NCBI GenBank assembly: GCA_016201285.1
Contig: JACQDE010000034.1
Coordinates: 20,071-84,070 of the forward strand
Origin: Acidobacteriota bacterium
Lineage (GTDB): Bacteria > Acidobacteriota > Terriglobia > Acidiferrales > UBA7541
Direction of reading: 5' to 3'
Length of the DNA stretch: 64,000 nt
In this document: positions 25,991 through 35,297 of the stretch, piece by piece
Numbering within the stretch: position 1 is the first letter of the stretch
How the letters are laid out: each line of letters begins with the position of its first letter
Translations under genes and position numbers: made by a program
Notes under the pieces: generated by a model
Told to the model about the DNA's origin: nothing
Database searches by the model: none
Seen by the model: only the letters and a program-made list of their open reading frames with translations

Positions 25991-27433
25991 TTATTTCGGC
26001 GGGGCCAGCGACTGCTTTACCTTCTCTGCGAATTCCCTCGCCTTGGCCAGCACACCCGCTTCATTCAACGTGAGCACGCGGCGGTCCTGCATCACGGTGC
26101 GGCCGTTGATGACGACGGTGACGACATCGCTGGCCTTCAGCGTATAGACAATCGTGGAATAGACGTTGTAGCCGGGCACGGCGTGCGGCAGGTCGGTGCG
26201 CAGCAGGACGAGGTCGGCCTTCTTACCGGCTTCGAGCGAGCCGATTTCTTTTTCCATGTGCAGAGCGCGGGCGCCGCCGATGGTGGCGAGCTCGAGGGCC
26301 TGCTGCGCGGAGAGCGCGCGGGGATCCATGCGCGAGACTTTCTGGAGTTTTGCAGCCAGGTCCATCTCTTCCATCATGTTCAGGTCGTTGTTGCTGCCGG
26401 CAGGGCCGTCGGTGCCGAGGCCGAGGCGCAGGCCGGCGCGCAGCATGTCGCCGACGGGCGCGACGCCGCTGGCCAGCATCATGTTGCTCGAAGGGTTGTG
26501 CGCGCAGCCGACGTCGCGCTTGACGAGCGTGGCAATGTCCGCAGCGTCCACCCAGACGCAGTGCGCGGCGAGCACGTCCGGGCCGAGGAAGCCGATGCGG
26601 TCGAGGAAAGCGACGGGCGAGGCGCCGAATTTCGCGCGGATGTCATCGTTTTCCCGCTTCGTTTCGGAGACGTGAATCAGAATCGGCGCGCCGTAGCGGC
26701 GGGCCAGCGCGGCAGCATCCTTGAGAGACTCCTCAGAATTGGTAAAGGCGGCATGCGGAGCAACCGCGGCGCGGATGAGCGGATCGCCCTGCCATTTCTT
26801 CAAGAAGTTTTCCGTGTACGCGAGGGCGGCAGCGTGGGTTTTGTTGTCGGGCACGGGGAAATCGAGCATGGACTCGCCAAGCACGCCGCGCATGCCGGCG
26901 GCTTTGGTGGTGCGGGCGATGGCGTCTTCGAAGTAATACATGTCCGCGAAAGTAGTGGTGCCGCCGCGGATCATTTCCAGCACGGCGAGGCGCGTGCCCC
27001 AAATGACGAAGTCCTCGGTGACGTTTTTTGCTTCCGCGGGGAATATGCATTTCTCAAGCCAGTCTTGAAGCGTGAGGTCGTCGGCCAGACCGCGGAAGAG
27101 CGTCATGGGGACGTGGGTGTGCGTGTTGATCAGACCAGGCAGGACAATGCGGCCGCGGGCGCTGAGGAAGTGCGTCCCCACGTACTTCGCTTCGATTTCC
27201 GCGCGCGGGCCGACGGCAATAATCGCGTCGCCGCGGACGGCAATCGCGCCGTCTTCGATGACGCGGCGCTCGGCGTCCATGGTGACGATGGCGCCGCCGG
27301 AGACAAGCAGGTCCACGCGCTGTTTCGCAGGGGCCTTCGCTGGAGGTGTGGTTTGCGCAGCGAGCGGAAAGGCGAAAATAGAAAAGAGAAAATAGAAAAT
27401 AGGAACTGCAAAGCGAATTCGAGCGCGGATCAT
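25991..27433 (-). CDS. Exported amidohydrolase, S-adenosylhomocysteine/5'-methylthioadenosine deaminase type
   Basis: The 480-residue protein is in the metal-dependent amidohydrolase superfamily, closest in pattern to MTA/SAH and guanine-type deaminases: LPGLINTHTHVPMTLFRGLADDLTLQDWL, the HVSETKRE loop, HCVWVD, and GTDGPAGSNNDLNMMEEMD with the metal-binding Asp. Relatives are usually cytosolic. Here the N-terminus has a hydrophobic segment (AVPIFYFLFSIFAFPLAAQ) resembling a signal peptide with an AXA-like end, so periplasmic location is predicted. That segment is encoded by a TATTTTC-type repeat. It is the last gene of the nucleoside set, 32 bp after cdd, and could deaminate purine nucleosides before uptake. 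Confidence 0.85.
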   Translation of the reverse strand: MIRARIRFAVPIFYFLFSIFAFPLAAQTTPPAKAPAKQRVDLLVSGGAIVTMDAERRVIEDGAIAVRGDAIIAVGPRAEIEAKYVGTHFLSARGRIVLPGLINTHTHVPMTLFRGLADDLTLQDWLEKCIFPAEAKNVTEDFVIWGTRLAVLEMIRGGTTTFADMYYFEDAIARTTKAAGMRGVLGESMLDFPVPDNKTHAAALAYTENFLKKWQGDPLIRAAVAPHAAFTNSEESLKDAAALARRYGAPILIHVSETKRENDDIRAKFGASPVAFLDRIGFLGPDVLAAHCVWVDAADIATLVKRDVGCAHNPSSNMMLASGVAPVGDMLRAGLRLGLGTDGPAGSNNDLNMMEEMDLAAKLQKVSRMDPRALSAQQALELATIGGARALHMEKEIGSLEAGKKADLVLLRTDLPHAVPGYNVYSTIVYTLKASDVVTVVINGRTVMQDRRVLTLNEAGVLAKAREFAEKVKQSLAPPK

Positions 27434-27465
27434 GTTGGCCTCTGCTCCAGTTTCTATTTTCGACC

Positions 27466-27858
27466 CTAGAGGAACGACGAATCAAACGGTTTTGGGAACA
27501 GTGTCGATGTGCGGTGCGTTTCCGATTTGCCCTTCAGGTTGCCGAGAATGATGTCCACGTCGCCGCAGAATTCCCAAATGATCTGGCGGCAGGCGCCGCA
27601 GGGCGGGGTGAGCTGGTCGGTGTCGGTGACCACGGCGATGGCGTCAAAGCCGCGCTCGCCTTCGGAGATGGCCTTGAAGATGGCCACGCGCTCCGCGCAG
27701 ACAGTGAGGCCGTAGGTGGAGTTCTCGACGTTGCAGCCGGTGTAAACGACGCCGGATTTGGCGCGGAGCGCCGCGCCCACGCGGAAATTGGAGTACGGCG
27801 CGTGGGCGTTTTCGCGCGCCGCGCGGGCGGCAGCAAGCAAAGTGTTGTGGTCACTCAT
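27466..27858 (-). CDS. cdd: Cytidine deaminase
   Basis: Cdd deaminates cytidine and deoxycytidine to uridine and deoxyuridine. The 130-residue protein has the zinc site of the tetrameric class: Cys54 and catalytic Glu56 in TVCAERVA, and Cys87/Cys90 in PPCGACRQ, together with the substrate block APYSNFRVGAALR and TGCNVENSTYGLT. Its ATG overlaps the stop of the preceding small membrane gene by four bases (ATGA). The product feeds the pyrimidine nucleoside phosphorylase encoded in the same array. Confidence 0.96.
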   Translation of the reverse strand: MSDHNTLLAAARAARENAHAPYSNFRVGAALRAKSGVVYTGCNVENSTYGLTVCAERVAIFKAISEGERGFDAIAVVTDTDQLTPPCGACRQIIWEFCGDVDIILGNLKGKSETHRTSTLFPKPFDSSFL

Positions 27859-28094
27859 CGTTTCTCACGTCTCCGAAGCTCCCCCTCGTAGCAGAGCCCC
27901 GCCCCAATTAAGAAAGTGACGACAGCTCCAACGCTGAATCTGGGGTCAAGTTGCTCATTCAGCACTCGCCAGATCCCGACAAGTCCGACGAGGCCCAATA
28001 GGATGCCGAGGACGAACGGAGCGCCAACGTATCGCGTTTTGCGCCAGCGGGCGTTTCCGATCATCGGGCGCGCTGAATTCATCTCCAGGCTCAC
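27855..28094 (-). CDS. Small two-helix membrane protein of unknown function in the nucleoside operon
   Basis: This 79-residue protein has two hydrophobic helices (VGAPFVLGILLGLVGLVGIW and FSVGAVVTFLIGAGLCY) and basic ends (KTRY, ELRRREKR). No family is recognised. It overlaps the upstream purine nucleoside phosphorylase stop by four bases (GTGA) and the cdd start by four (ATGA), so it is tightly coupled with both and is very likely translated. The GTG at 28094 is taken as start; an ATG at 28082 is possible. A role in transport or membrane docking of salvage enzymes would be speculation. Confidence 0.75.
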   Translation of the reverse strand: MSLEMNSARPMIGNARWRKTRYVGAPFVLGILLGLVGLVGIWRVLNEQLDPRFSVGAVVTFLIGAGLCYEGELRRREKR

Positions 28095-28957
28095 CGCGCA
28101 ACATCCGCGGCGATGCGCGGAATCATTGCGCGGAGGAGCGCGACGAATTGGCTCTTCACGCGCTCGCCGGTTTCGAGCACCTCGACGTGATTGATGGGCT
28201 GGTCGAGGACGCCGGCGGCCATGTTCGTCACGCAGGAAATCCCCAACACTTTGATGCCCATGTGGCGCGCGGTGATCACTTCGGGCACGGTGGACATGCC
28301 GGCCAGGTCGCAGCCGATCGTGCGCATGTAGCGGATTTCCGCGGGCGTTTCGTAGCTCGGGCCAGTGAGCGCTCCGTACACGCCTTCGTAGATGTCCACG
28401 CCGAGGCGCTTCCCTTCTTGCAGCGCGGCGTCGGCGTAGGGCTTCCAGTAGGCGGTGGTCATATCGTGGAAGCGCAGGCCGAAGCGCTCGTCGTTGGGGC
28501 CGATGAGCGGGTTGGTGCCCTGCAAATTGATGTGGTCGCGGATCACGACGAGGCAGCCCTGCTTGTAGCCGGTGTTGATGCCGCCGGCGGCGTTGGTAAG
28601 GATGACGGCGCGAATGCCCATGCGCGAGAAAACGCGCATGGGGAAAATCACGTCCTTCATCGAATAGCCTTCGTAGAAGTGCACGCGGCCCTGCATGCCA
28701 GCGACGGCGACGTCGCCCACCTTGCCGATGACCAGTTTTCCGGCGTGGCCGATGGCGGTCGAGACCGGGAAGTGCGGGATCTTTTTGTAGTCAATGCGCG
28801 TGGCGGAGGTGAAGTCGTCGGCGAAAGCGCCCAGTCCGGAGCCGAGCACCAGGCCGATGCGCGGGCGAAGCCTGGTTTTCGAGAGGATATATTTTGCCGC
28901 GCGTTCAGCGCGGGCGAATTCGGCGGAGGATCTCTGCTTTTCTCGAGCGGTAGCCAT
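28091..28957 (-). CDS. punA: Purine nucleoside phosphorylase (trimeric class)
   Basis: The enzyme cleaves purine (deoxy)nucleosides with phosphate to free base and (deoxy)ribose-1-phosphate. Family marks are GLVLGSGLGAFADDF, HFPVSTAIGHAGKLVIG, GRVHFYEGY, LTNAAGGINTGYKQG and GPSYETPAEIRYMRTIGCDLAGMSTVPEVI with the base-recognition region. The 288-residue form starts at ATG 28957; an upstream in-frame extension of 18 residues is not expected. It sits between nupC and the small membrane gene in the nucleoside array, so it should act on purines imported by NupC. Confidence 0.95.
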   Translation of the reverse strand: MATAREKQRSSAEFARAERAAKYILSKTRLRPRIGLVLGSGLGAFADDFTSATRIDYKKIPHFPVSTAIGHAGKLVIGKVGDVAVAGMQGRVHFYEGYSMKDVIFPMRVFSRMGIRAVILTNAAGGINTGYKQGCLVVIRDHINLQGTNPLIGPNDERFGLRFHDMTTAYWKPYADAALQEGKRLGVDIYEGVYGALTGPSYETPAEIRYMRTIGCDLAGMSTVPEVITARHMGIKVLGISCVTNMAAGVLDQPINHVEVLETGERVKSQFVALLRAMIPRIAADVAR

Positions 28958-29058
28958 GGTGGAGTCCCATCCTAAAGCCGCAAAGAGGCAAAACATTAAC
29001 ACAGAGGACACGGAGAGGCACAGAGGGCACAGAGAAAAGCACCGGCTGGAAGCCGGCG
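28958..29058. repeat. Two dispersed repeats between nupC and the purine nucleoside phosphorylase gene
   Basis: A simple CACAGAGG/CACGGAG tract (about 29000-29036) is followed by CACCGGCTGGAAGCCGGC plus GTTACA (29040-29063). The latter supplies the stop codon TAA of nupC (29059-29061). A similar CACAGAGAG tract recurs at about 30448-30485. Confidence 0.6.
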
Positions 29059-30363
29059 TTACATCAGGATGCCGACGATGGAGGCGGACATGAGGTTGGC
29101 CATGGTGCCGGCGAGCATGGCGCGGATGCCGAGCTTGGCCAGTTCATCGCGCTTGTTGGGGGCGAGCGCGCCGATGCCGCCGATCTGGATGCCGATGGAG
29201 CTGAAGTTGGCGAAGCCGCAGAGCGCGAAGGTGGCGATGGTGAAAGAGCGGTCGCTGAGCGTGGCCTTCATCGGGCCGAGTTGCGAGAAGGCCACCAGCT
29301 CGTTGAGCGCCATGCGCGTGCCCAGCAGGTTGCCGATCTGCAGGCAGTCCTTCCACGGCACGCCGATGACCCAGGCGACGGGCGCGAAGACGTAGCCGAA
29401 AATCTGCTGGAGGCTTTCGGGGAAAAACATCACGCCGTAGGCCGCGAGGAAATTGTGCAGGCCGCCAAGGATGCCGTTGGTAAGGTAGATCAGCGCGATG
29501 AAGGCGATGAGCATGGCGCCTACGTTGATGGCGAGGCCGAGGCCGTCGGAGGTGCCGCGGGCGATGGCTCCGAGAAAGTTTTCCTTTTTTTCTTCTTCGG
29601 AGCGATGCAGCTCGACGCGGCCGGCGGTTTCCGGTTGTTCGGTTTCGGGCACAAGCATTTTTGCGATCAGCAGGGTGCCGGGCGCGGTCATGATGACGGC
29701 GGTAAGAATGTGTTTGGGCTCGACGCCGAAAGCGATGTAGGCGCCCATGATGCCGCCGGAGACGTGGGCCATGCCGCTGGTCATGATGGTCATCAGCTCA
29801 GAGCGCGTGACGCGCGGGAGATACGGCCGGATGGTGAGAGGCGCTTCGGTCTGGCCCATGAAGATGCTGGCGGCAACGTTGAGCGATTCCGCGCCGCTGG
29901 CGCCCATCAGCGCGGTCATGGCGCGCGCGGCCCACTTGATGATGAACTGCATCACGCCGATGTGATAGAGGATGGCGAAAAACGCGGCGATAAAGATGAT
30001 CGTGGGGAGCACGCCGAATGCGAAAAAGAAGATATGTTCCGGCGGCAGAAAACTCGGAACCCCGCCAGCCACCTTCTCCGCCGCAAAATCATGGACGGCT
30101 ACCGGCGACACCTTCTCGCCCAGCGGTCCGAAGACGAACTTCGAGCCTTCGTAGGAGAAGTTGAGCAGCCATTTTACGCCGTCGCCGGCGCGCGCGAAAA
30201 CGGTGCGGCCAAACTCAAACTTCAAGACCAGAAAGGCGAAGACAACCTGCAGGCCGAGGCCCCAGGCGACGGTCTTCATGCGGATGGCCTTACGATTGGT
30301 GGAGAAGAGGTACGCCAGGCCAACCATGGTGACCAGGCCGAGGATGCCGGTGAAGCGTTCCAT
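29059..30363 (-). CDS. nupC: NupC-type concentrative nucleoside transporter
   Basis: The 434-residue integral membrane protein has the CNT family pattern: N-terminal helices (GILGLVTMVGLAYLFSTNRKAI), the intracellular LPTIIFIAAFFAILYHIGVMQ, GQTEAPLTIRPYLPRVTRSELMTIMTSGMAHVSGGIMGAYIAFG with nucleoside- and cation-binding residues, and a C-terminal FALCGFANFSSIGIQIGGIGALAP motif. It imports nucleosides with protons or sodium. It lies between deoA and a purine nucleoside phosphorylase, so imported purine and pyrimidine nucleosides are probably degraded. The stop TAA is inside a dispersed palindrome. Confidence 0.95.
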   Translation of the reverse strand: MERFTGILGLVTMVGLAYLFSTNRKAIRMKTVAWGLGLQVVFAFLVLKFEFGRTVFARAGDGVKWLLNFSYEGSKFVFGPLGEKVSPVAVHDFAAEKVAGGVPSFLPPEHIFFFAFGVLPTIIFIAAFFAILYHIGVMQFIIKWAARAMTALMGASGAESLNVAASIFMGQTEAPLTIRPYLPRVTRSELMTIMTSGMAHVSGGIMGAYIAFGVEPKHILTAVIMTAPGTLLIAKMLVPETEQPETAGRVELHRSEEEKKENFLGAIARGTSDGLGLAINVGAMLIAFIALIYLTNGILGGLHNFLAAYGVMFFPESLQQIFGYVFAPVAWVIGVPWKDCLQIGNLLGTRMALNELVAFSQLGPMKATLSDRSFTIATFALCGFANFSSIGIQIGGIGALAPNKRDELAKLGIRAMLAGTMANLMSASIVGILM

Positions 30364-30439
30364 CGAATGTCCTCCGCAGAAAACGAAATTCGAAAAACGA
30401 AAATCGGGTCAGATGCCACCCAGAGCCGAGCCAATGAGA

Positions 30440-30552
30440 GGCAAACATTAACACAGAGAGCGAAGAGCACACAGAGGAACACAAAAGAACAAATGGGGCG
30501 GGGCTGAAGCCCGCCCCTACAAAGCGGCGTAAAGCCGCCGCTACAACAAAGT
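30440..30552. repeat. Dispersed repeats between deoA and nupC
   Basis: A CACAGAGAGCGAAGAG-type tract (about 30453-30490) is followed by two GCTACA-ended palindromes: GGGCGGGGCTGAAGCCCGCCC plus CTACA (30496-30521) and GCGGCGTAAAGCCGCC plus GCTACA (about 30524-30545). Stem-loops here could affect expression of the downstream salvage genes. Confidence 0.65.
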
Positions 30553-31866
<1,314 letters not shown>

Positions 31867-31885
31867 GGTGGGAAGCGGTCAGCGG

Positions 31886-32887
31886 TCAGCTTTCAGCGCT
31901 CAGCCGATGAGGCGCGGCGCGACTGGAGTCGTAAGGCTGAAGATGGAAGTGCGGGATCTCGGCGGGGCAGCGGACGCGCAGCGGCAGCACCACAGTACCG
32001 ATGCCGCGGCTGACGTAAATCTGCGTGGGGCCGAGGCGGTCCCAGCCGGACTTGAAGCGCATCCGCTCGGGCGAGCGCCCGAAAACCGTGCCAGCGAAGG
32101 GCAAATTGATCTGGCCGCCGTGCGTGTGACCGGAGAGCACGAGGCTGACCTGACAGTGCGCGGCGCGGCGGATGATTTTGGGATTGTGCGAGAGCAGGAT
32201 AGACGGCGCGCCCGGGCGGATGCCGTGCAGGGCGCGGGACAGGTCGGCGCTGTACCCGAGGTCGTCAATGCCGGCGATGGGCAGCGAGTGGCCAGCGTGG
32301 CGGATCAGCGTGTGCCGGTTGCGCAGGACTTCGATGGCGTGACGCTCGAGCGCGCGGGTGACTTCGCCGGCGTCCACGCGGAAATCGTGATTGCCGAGCA
32401 CGGCGAAGACACCGTGGCGGGCGCGCAGCGTGCCGAGAATCGCCGCGACCGGTTCGATATAGGCGCGCGAGTAGGTGACGAAATCGCCGGTGAGCGCGAT
32501 GACGTCCGGCTTCAGGCGGTTCGCCAGGCTGACGGCGTCCAGGACGGCGTGAAAGGGAAGGAAAAGGCTGTGATGAATGTCGGAAAGCTGCACGATGCGC
32601 AGGCCGCGGAAGTTTTCTGGCAGATTGTGCAGGCGGATGCGATGCTCGGTGACTTCGATGCGGCCGTCGTACACGCGGCGGTGAAGGGCGCGATGGCGCT
32701 CGGCGCCGGCGAAGGAATAATCCTCGACGAAACTCGAGCCGAAATCGCGCGACCAGCGCTCGACCAGGCGGTCCCAGTGGCGCACGAGTTTTCTGGCACC
32801 GGTCCCGATTCCGCCGGGACGCGGGTGCGCCGCTCTTTCCAGCGAAGCGGTTCCGGAAGATGCGTGGCGAAGCGGTGTCATCGGCAC
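31886..32887 (-). CDS. Calcineurin-like metallophosphoesterase
   Basis: The metal motifs are complete and in order: LSDIHHS, ALTGDFV, GNHDFR, LLSHNP and SGHTHGGQ. A twin N-terminal hydrophilic region of about 85 residues precedes the domain, and no membrane anchor is visible. The pattern fits YaeI/YkuE-type phosphodiesterases, some of which act on lipid or nucleotide phosphodiesters, but the substrate is unknown. The last codons and the stop (CTGAGCGCTGAAAGCTGA) lie in a short GCTGAAAGCTGACCGCTGAC repeat tract shared with the gap before deoA. It may lead the nucleoside array transcript. Confidence 0.87.
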   Translation of the reverse strand: MPMTPLRHASSGTASLERAAHPRPGGIGTGARKLVRHWDRLVERWSRDFGSSFVEDYSFAGAERHRALHRRVYDGRIEVTEHRIRLHNLPENFRGLRIVQLSDIHHSLFLPFHAVLDAVSLANRLKPDVIALTGDFVTYSRAYIEPVAAILGTLRARHGVFAVLGNHDFRVDAGEVTRALERHAIEVLRNRHTLIRHAGHSLPIAGIDDLGYSADLSRALHGIRPGAPSILLSHNPKIIRRAAHCQVSLVLSGHTHGGQINLPFAGTVFGRSPERMRFKSGWDRLGPTQIYVSRGIGTVVLPLRVRCPAEIPHFHLQPYDSSRAAPHRLSAES

Positions 32888-33068
32888 AAAATCAATCGAC
32901 GGCGCAGACTAGCATCCCCGATTGGGCGGAGTCAACGCAACGAAACGCGCGCAGCGGCGTGAACAACAGCAGCTTGGCCTGGCCCGTTGTTCTTGCATCC
33001 GCGGTGCGCTACTCTGCATCCATTCGCCAGAGGCGAAACGCATCTTCGAAACCAACTGAGGAGGCAAC

Positions 33069-34178
33069 ATGCGTGAACCGAATGGTTGGACGCGGCGGGA
33101 TTTTCTGACTTCGACATCCTGCCTGGGCGCGGCGATGGCCTGCGCCCGGTTTCTTCCGGCGGCGTGGGGCGCGGAATCCATCGCGCAAGACCCGCGCGTG
33201 GCAGCCACGCCGCTGCTGGACAAGGGCTTTGCCTCCACGCGAAGGATCGGCGACGGCGTTTACGCGACGATCGCGGATCCAACGAAGGGTCTGGACGCAA
33301 TGTGCAACGGCGGGTTCGTGGCGGGGAAGGATGCGGCGCTGCTGATCGAAGGGCACTTCTCGCCCACCGGCGCGGCATACGAATTGGAGGCGCTGCGCAT
33401 GGTGAGCCAGGCGCCGCTGCGCGGGGCGCTTGACACGCACTACCACTTCGATCATTCCTTCGGCAACGCGTTCTACGGCGCACAACGCATCCCCATCTGG
33501 GCGCACAAGCAAGCGATCCCGCTGATGGTGGAGCGGTATGCAGGACTGCAGGGCCGCGATCTGAGCGCGATGGTGGCGCCGGCGGAGAAGCGGGTGCGGG
33601 AGGCGGCCGATGAGACGGAGCGGCAGCGGGCGCAAAGCGATCTGGGGATGCTCCAGATTGTCACGCAGACGGTGAGCTCGACGGTCGTCGCGCTGCCGAA
33701 TTTGCCGCTTGAGCCCGCCAAACTGCCGATGACGGTGGACCTCGGCGGCGTGAAAGCTGTGATCGAGACCTATCCCGGTCACACGCCGACCGACCTGATC
33801 GTCCGCGTGCCGGAACAGAACATCGTGTTCACGGGAGATCTGTTGTTTAACGGGTCCTATCCGGTCGCGTTCGATGCGGAAATGAGCGCGTGGATCCGCA
33901 CGCTCGACACGTTCGCTGCCTTCAGCAAAGACACCCTCTTCGTGCCCGGGCACGGGCCCGTTTGCGGGCCGGAGGGCATCGCCACCGAGCGCGCCGTGCT
34001 GGAAGACCTCCGCGAACACGCGCAGAAGATGTACAGGGCGGGCGTGCCGGTCGAAGAAGCACAGAGGCGATACGTGCAACCGGAATCGTTCAAGAGCCTG
34101 CGCTACTTTTCCTGGAGCTTCTCCATCGGCGCGGCAATCGAGAAGTTCTACGCAGAGTTCAAAGCCGGGAAAATGTAG
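33069..34178 (+). CDS. Tat-exported MBL-fold metallohydrolase
   Basis: The N-terminus has a twin-arginine signal (TRRDFLTSTSCLGAAMACARFLPAAWG), so the folded enzyme is predicted to be exported. The metallo-beta-lactamase motif DTHYHFDHSFGN provides the HxHxDH zinc ligands, with later ligands in YPGHTPTDL and FVPGHGPVCG. The ATG at 33069 follows GAGGAGG. The 181-base gap before it, shared with the divergent metallophosphoesterase, shows no clear promoter. The substrate is unknown; a beta-lactamase role is not implied. The stop TAG at 34176-34178 is provided by a dispersed palindrome that also ends the opposite suhB gene. Confidence 0.9.
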   Translation: MREPNGWTRRDFLTSTSCLGAAMACARFLPAAWGAESIAQDPRVAATPLLDKGFASTRRIGDGVYATIADPTKGLDAMCNGGFVAGKDAALLIEGHFSPTGAAYELEALRMVSQAPLRGALDTHYHFDHSFGNAFYGAQRIPIWAHKQAIPLMVERYAGLQGRDLSAMVAPAEKRVREAADETERQRAQSDLGMLQIVTQTVSSTVVALPNLPLEPAKLPMTVDLGGVKAVIETYPGHTPTDLIVRVPEQNIVFTGDLLFNGSYPVAFDAEMSAWIRTLDTFAAFSKDTLFVPGHGPVCGPEGIATERAVLEDLREHAQKMYRAGVPVEEAQRRYVQPESFKSLRYFSWSFSIGAAIEKFYAEFKAGKM

Positions 34179-34198
34179 GGGCCGGCTTCAGCCGGGCA
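34175..34198. repeat. Single palindrome that supplies stop codons to both convergent genes
   Basis: The element reads TGTAGGGGCCGGCTTCAGCC then GGGC on the plus strand. Its end gives TAG (34176-34178) to the MBL gene, and the complement of TCA in its loop (34188-34190) gives TGA to suhB. The two reading frames therefore overlap only within this repeat. Confidence 0.8.
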
Positions 34199-35003
34199 TC
34201 GCGGGGCTGCGTTCGGCGATGTCCGTGGCCAAGGCGCGCATTTCGTCGTGGATGAGGCCGTTGGAGGCGAGGCATTCCGCGTCGCCGGGGCGGTAGGGGC
34301 GGCCGACGAACGTGGTGACGAGGCCGCCGGCTTCGCGGACAATGAGCGTGCCCGCGGCGGTGTCCCAGGGCTTGAGACCGAATTCCCAGAAACCATCGAA
34401 GCGGCCGCAGGCGACGCTGCACATGTCGAGAGCGGCGGAGCCGTCGCGGCGGACGCCGTGTGAAGCGAGCGTGAAACGCCAGTAATAATGGATGTTGGGA
34501 TTTTCCACGCGCTTGTGCGCAGGAAACCCGGTGCCGAGCAAGCCCACGGCGAGGCGATCAATCTTAGAGACGTGGATTTTTTTCTGGTTGAGCCACGCGC
34601 CCTGGTCCTTGGCGGCGGCGAACAACTCGCGCGCGACCGGGTTATAGACCACGCCGACGACCGGCTCTTCCTCTTCCAGCAACGCAATGGAAACGGCGAA
34701 GCACGGATAGCCGTGGGCGAAATTTGTGGTGCCGTCGAGCGGGTCCACGTACCAGCGGTAGCGCGAGCGCGCGGCGCCTTTTGCAAGGTGCTCATGGCCG
34801 CTGCCCTCTTCGCCGACGATGACGTGCGCGGGGAAATGAGTGCGCAGGCGGTTGACGACACATTCCTCCGAGCGGCGGTCGGCCTGGGTGACGAGATCGA
34901 CTTCACCTTTGTAAGTGATCGTCGGCGGGTGGTCGAATTCGGAAAGAAGGATGGCGCCGGCTTCGCGGGCGATTTCAGTGGCAACGTCGAGGAATTCGCG
35001 CAT
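34188..35003 (-). CDS. suhB: Inositol monophosphatase family protein (SuhB-like)
   Basis: The 271-residue protein has the lithium-sensitive phosphatase motifs: a metal-binding GEEGSG, YVDPLDGTTNFAHGYPCFAVSIAL, and the second site KPWDTAAGTLIVREAGG. SuhB-type enzymes hydrolyse inositol-1-phosphate and related sugar or nucleotide phosphates, and in E. coli SuhB also joins the rRNA antitermination complex. Which role applies is not shown. The stop TGA lies in the loop of a dispersed palindrome, so the last residues (AMPG) are repeat-encoded. Confidence 0.92.
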   Translation of the reverse strand: MREFLDVATEIAREAGAILLSEFDHPPTITYKGEVDLVTQADRRSEECVVNRLRTHFPAHVIVGEEGSGHEHLAKGAARSRYRWYVDPLDGTTNFAHGYPCFAVSIALLEEEEPVVGVVYNPVARELFAAAKDQGAWLNQKKIHVSKIDRLAVGLLGTGFPAHKRVENPNIHYYWRFTLASHGVRRDGSAALDMCSVACGRFDGFWEFGLKPWDTAAGTLIVREAGGLVTTFVGRPYRPGDAECLASNGLIHDEMRALATDIAERSPAMPG

Positions 35004-35297
35004 GGGGGATATCAGTTTTCAGTTCACAGTTGATAGTCGATAGTGACAGTCGATAGTTTACAGCAAGCGACGGGAAAGCGCTCCCTCCAGAAGCGCACTT
35101 GCAGCATTGTAGCGCCGGCTCCCGAAGCTTCGGGATTGCCGGTTCCTTCCCGAATGAGTCAGCGAGATCCTTCGCTTCGCTCAGGATGACAATGCACACC
35201 ACGCGGCGACACTCGAAGGGAAGCCGCCCTTCAGAAGGCGGCATCTGGCGCCCATCCGCGGGGCGCGCCTCCCCCGATGCCCTTCTGAAGGTGGGCG
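35004..35297. repeat. Repeat-filled gap between suhB and the VWFA gene
   Basis: No gene is seen. It holds a CAGTT/GATAGT direct-repeat tract (about 35013-35061), a TGTAGCGCCGG unit carrying an inner CCCGAAGCTTCGGG palindrome (about 35108-35142), a GATCCTTCGCTTCGCTCAGGATGACA unit (about 35164-35190), and a GCCGCCCTTCAGAAGGCGGC unit (35222-35241). A final unit GCCCTTCTGAAGGTGGGC plus GCTACA (35279-35302) runs into the VWFA gene and supplies its stop. Confidence 0.7.
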
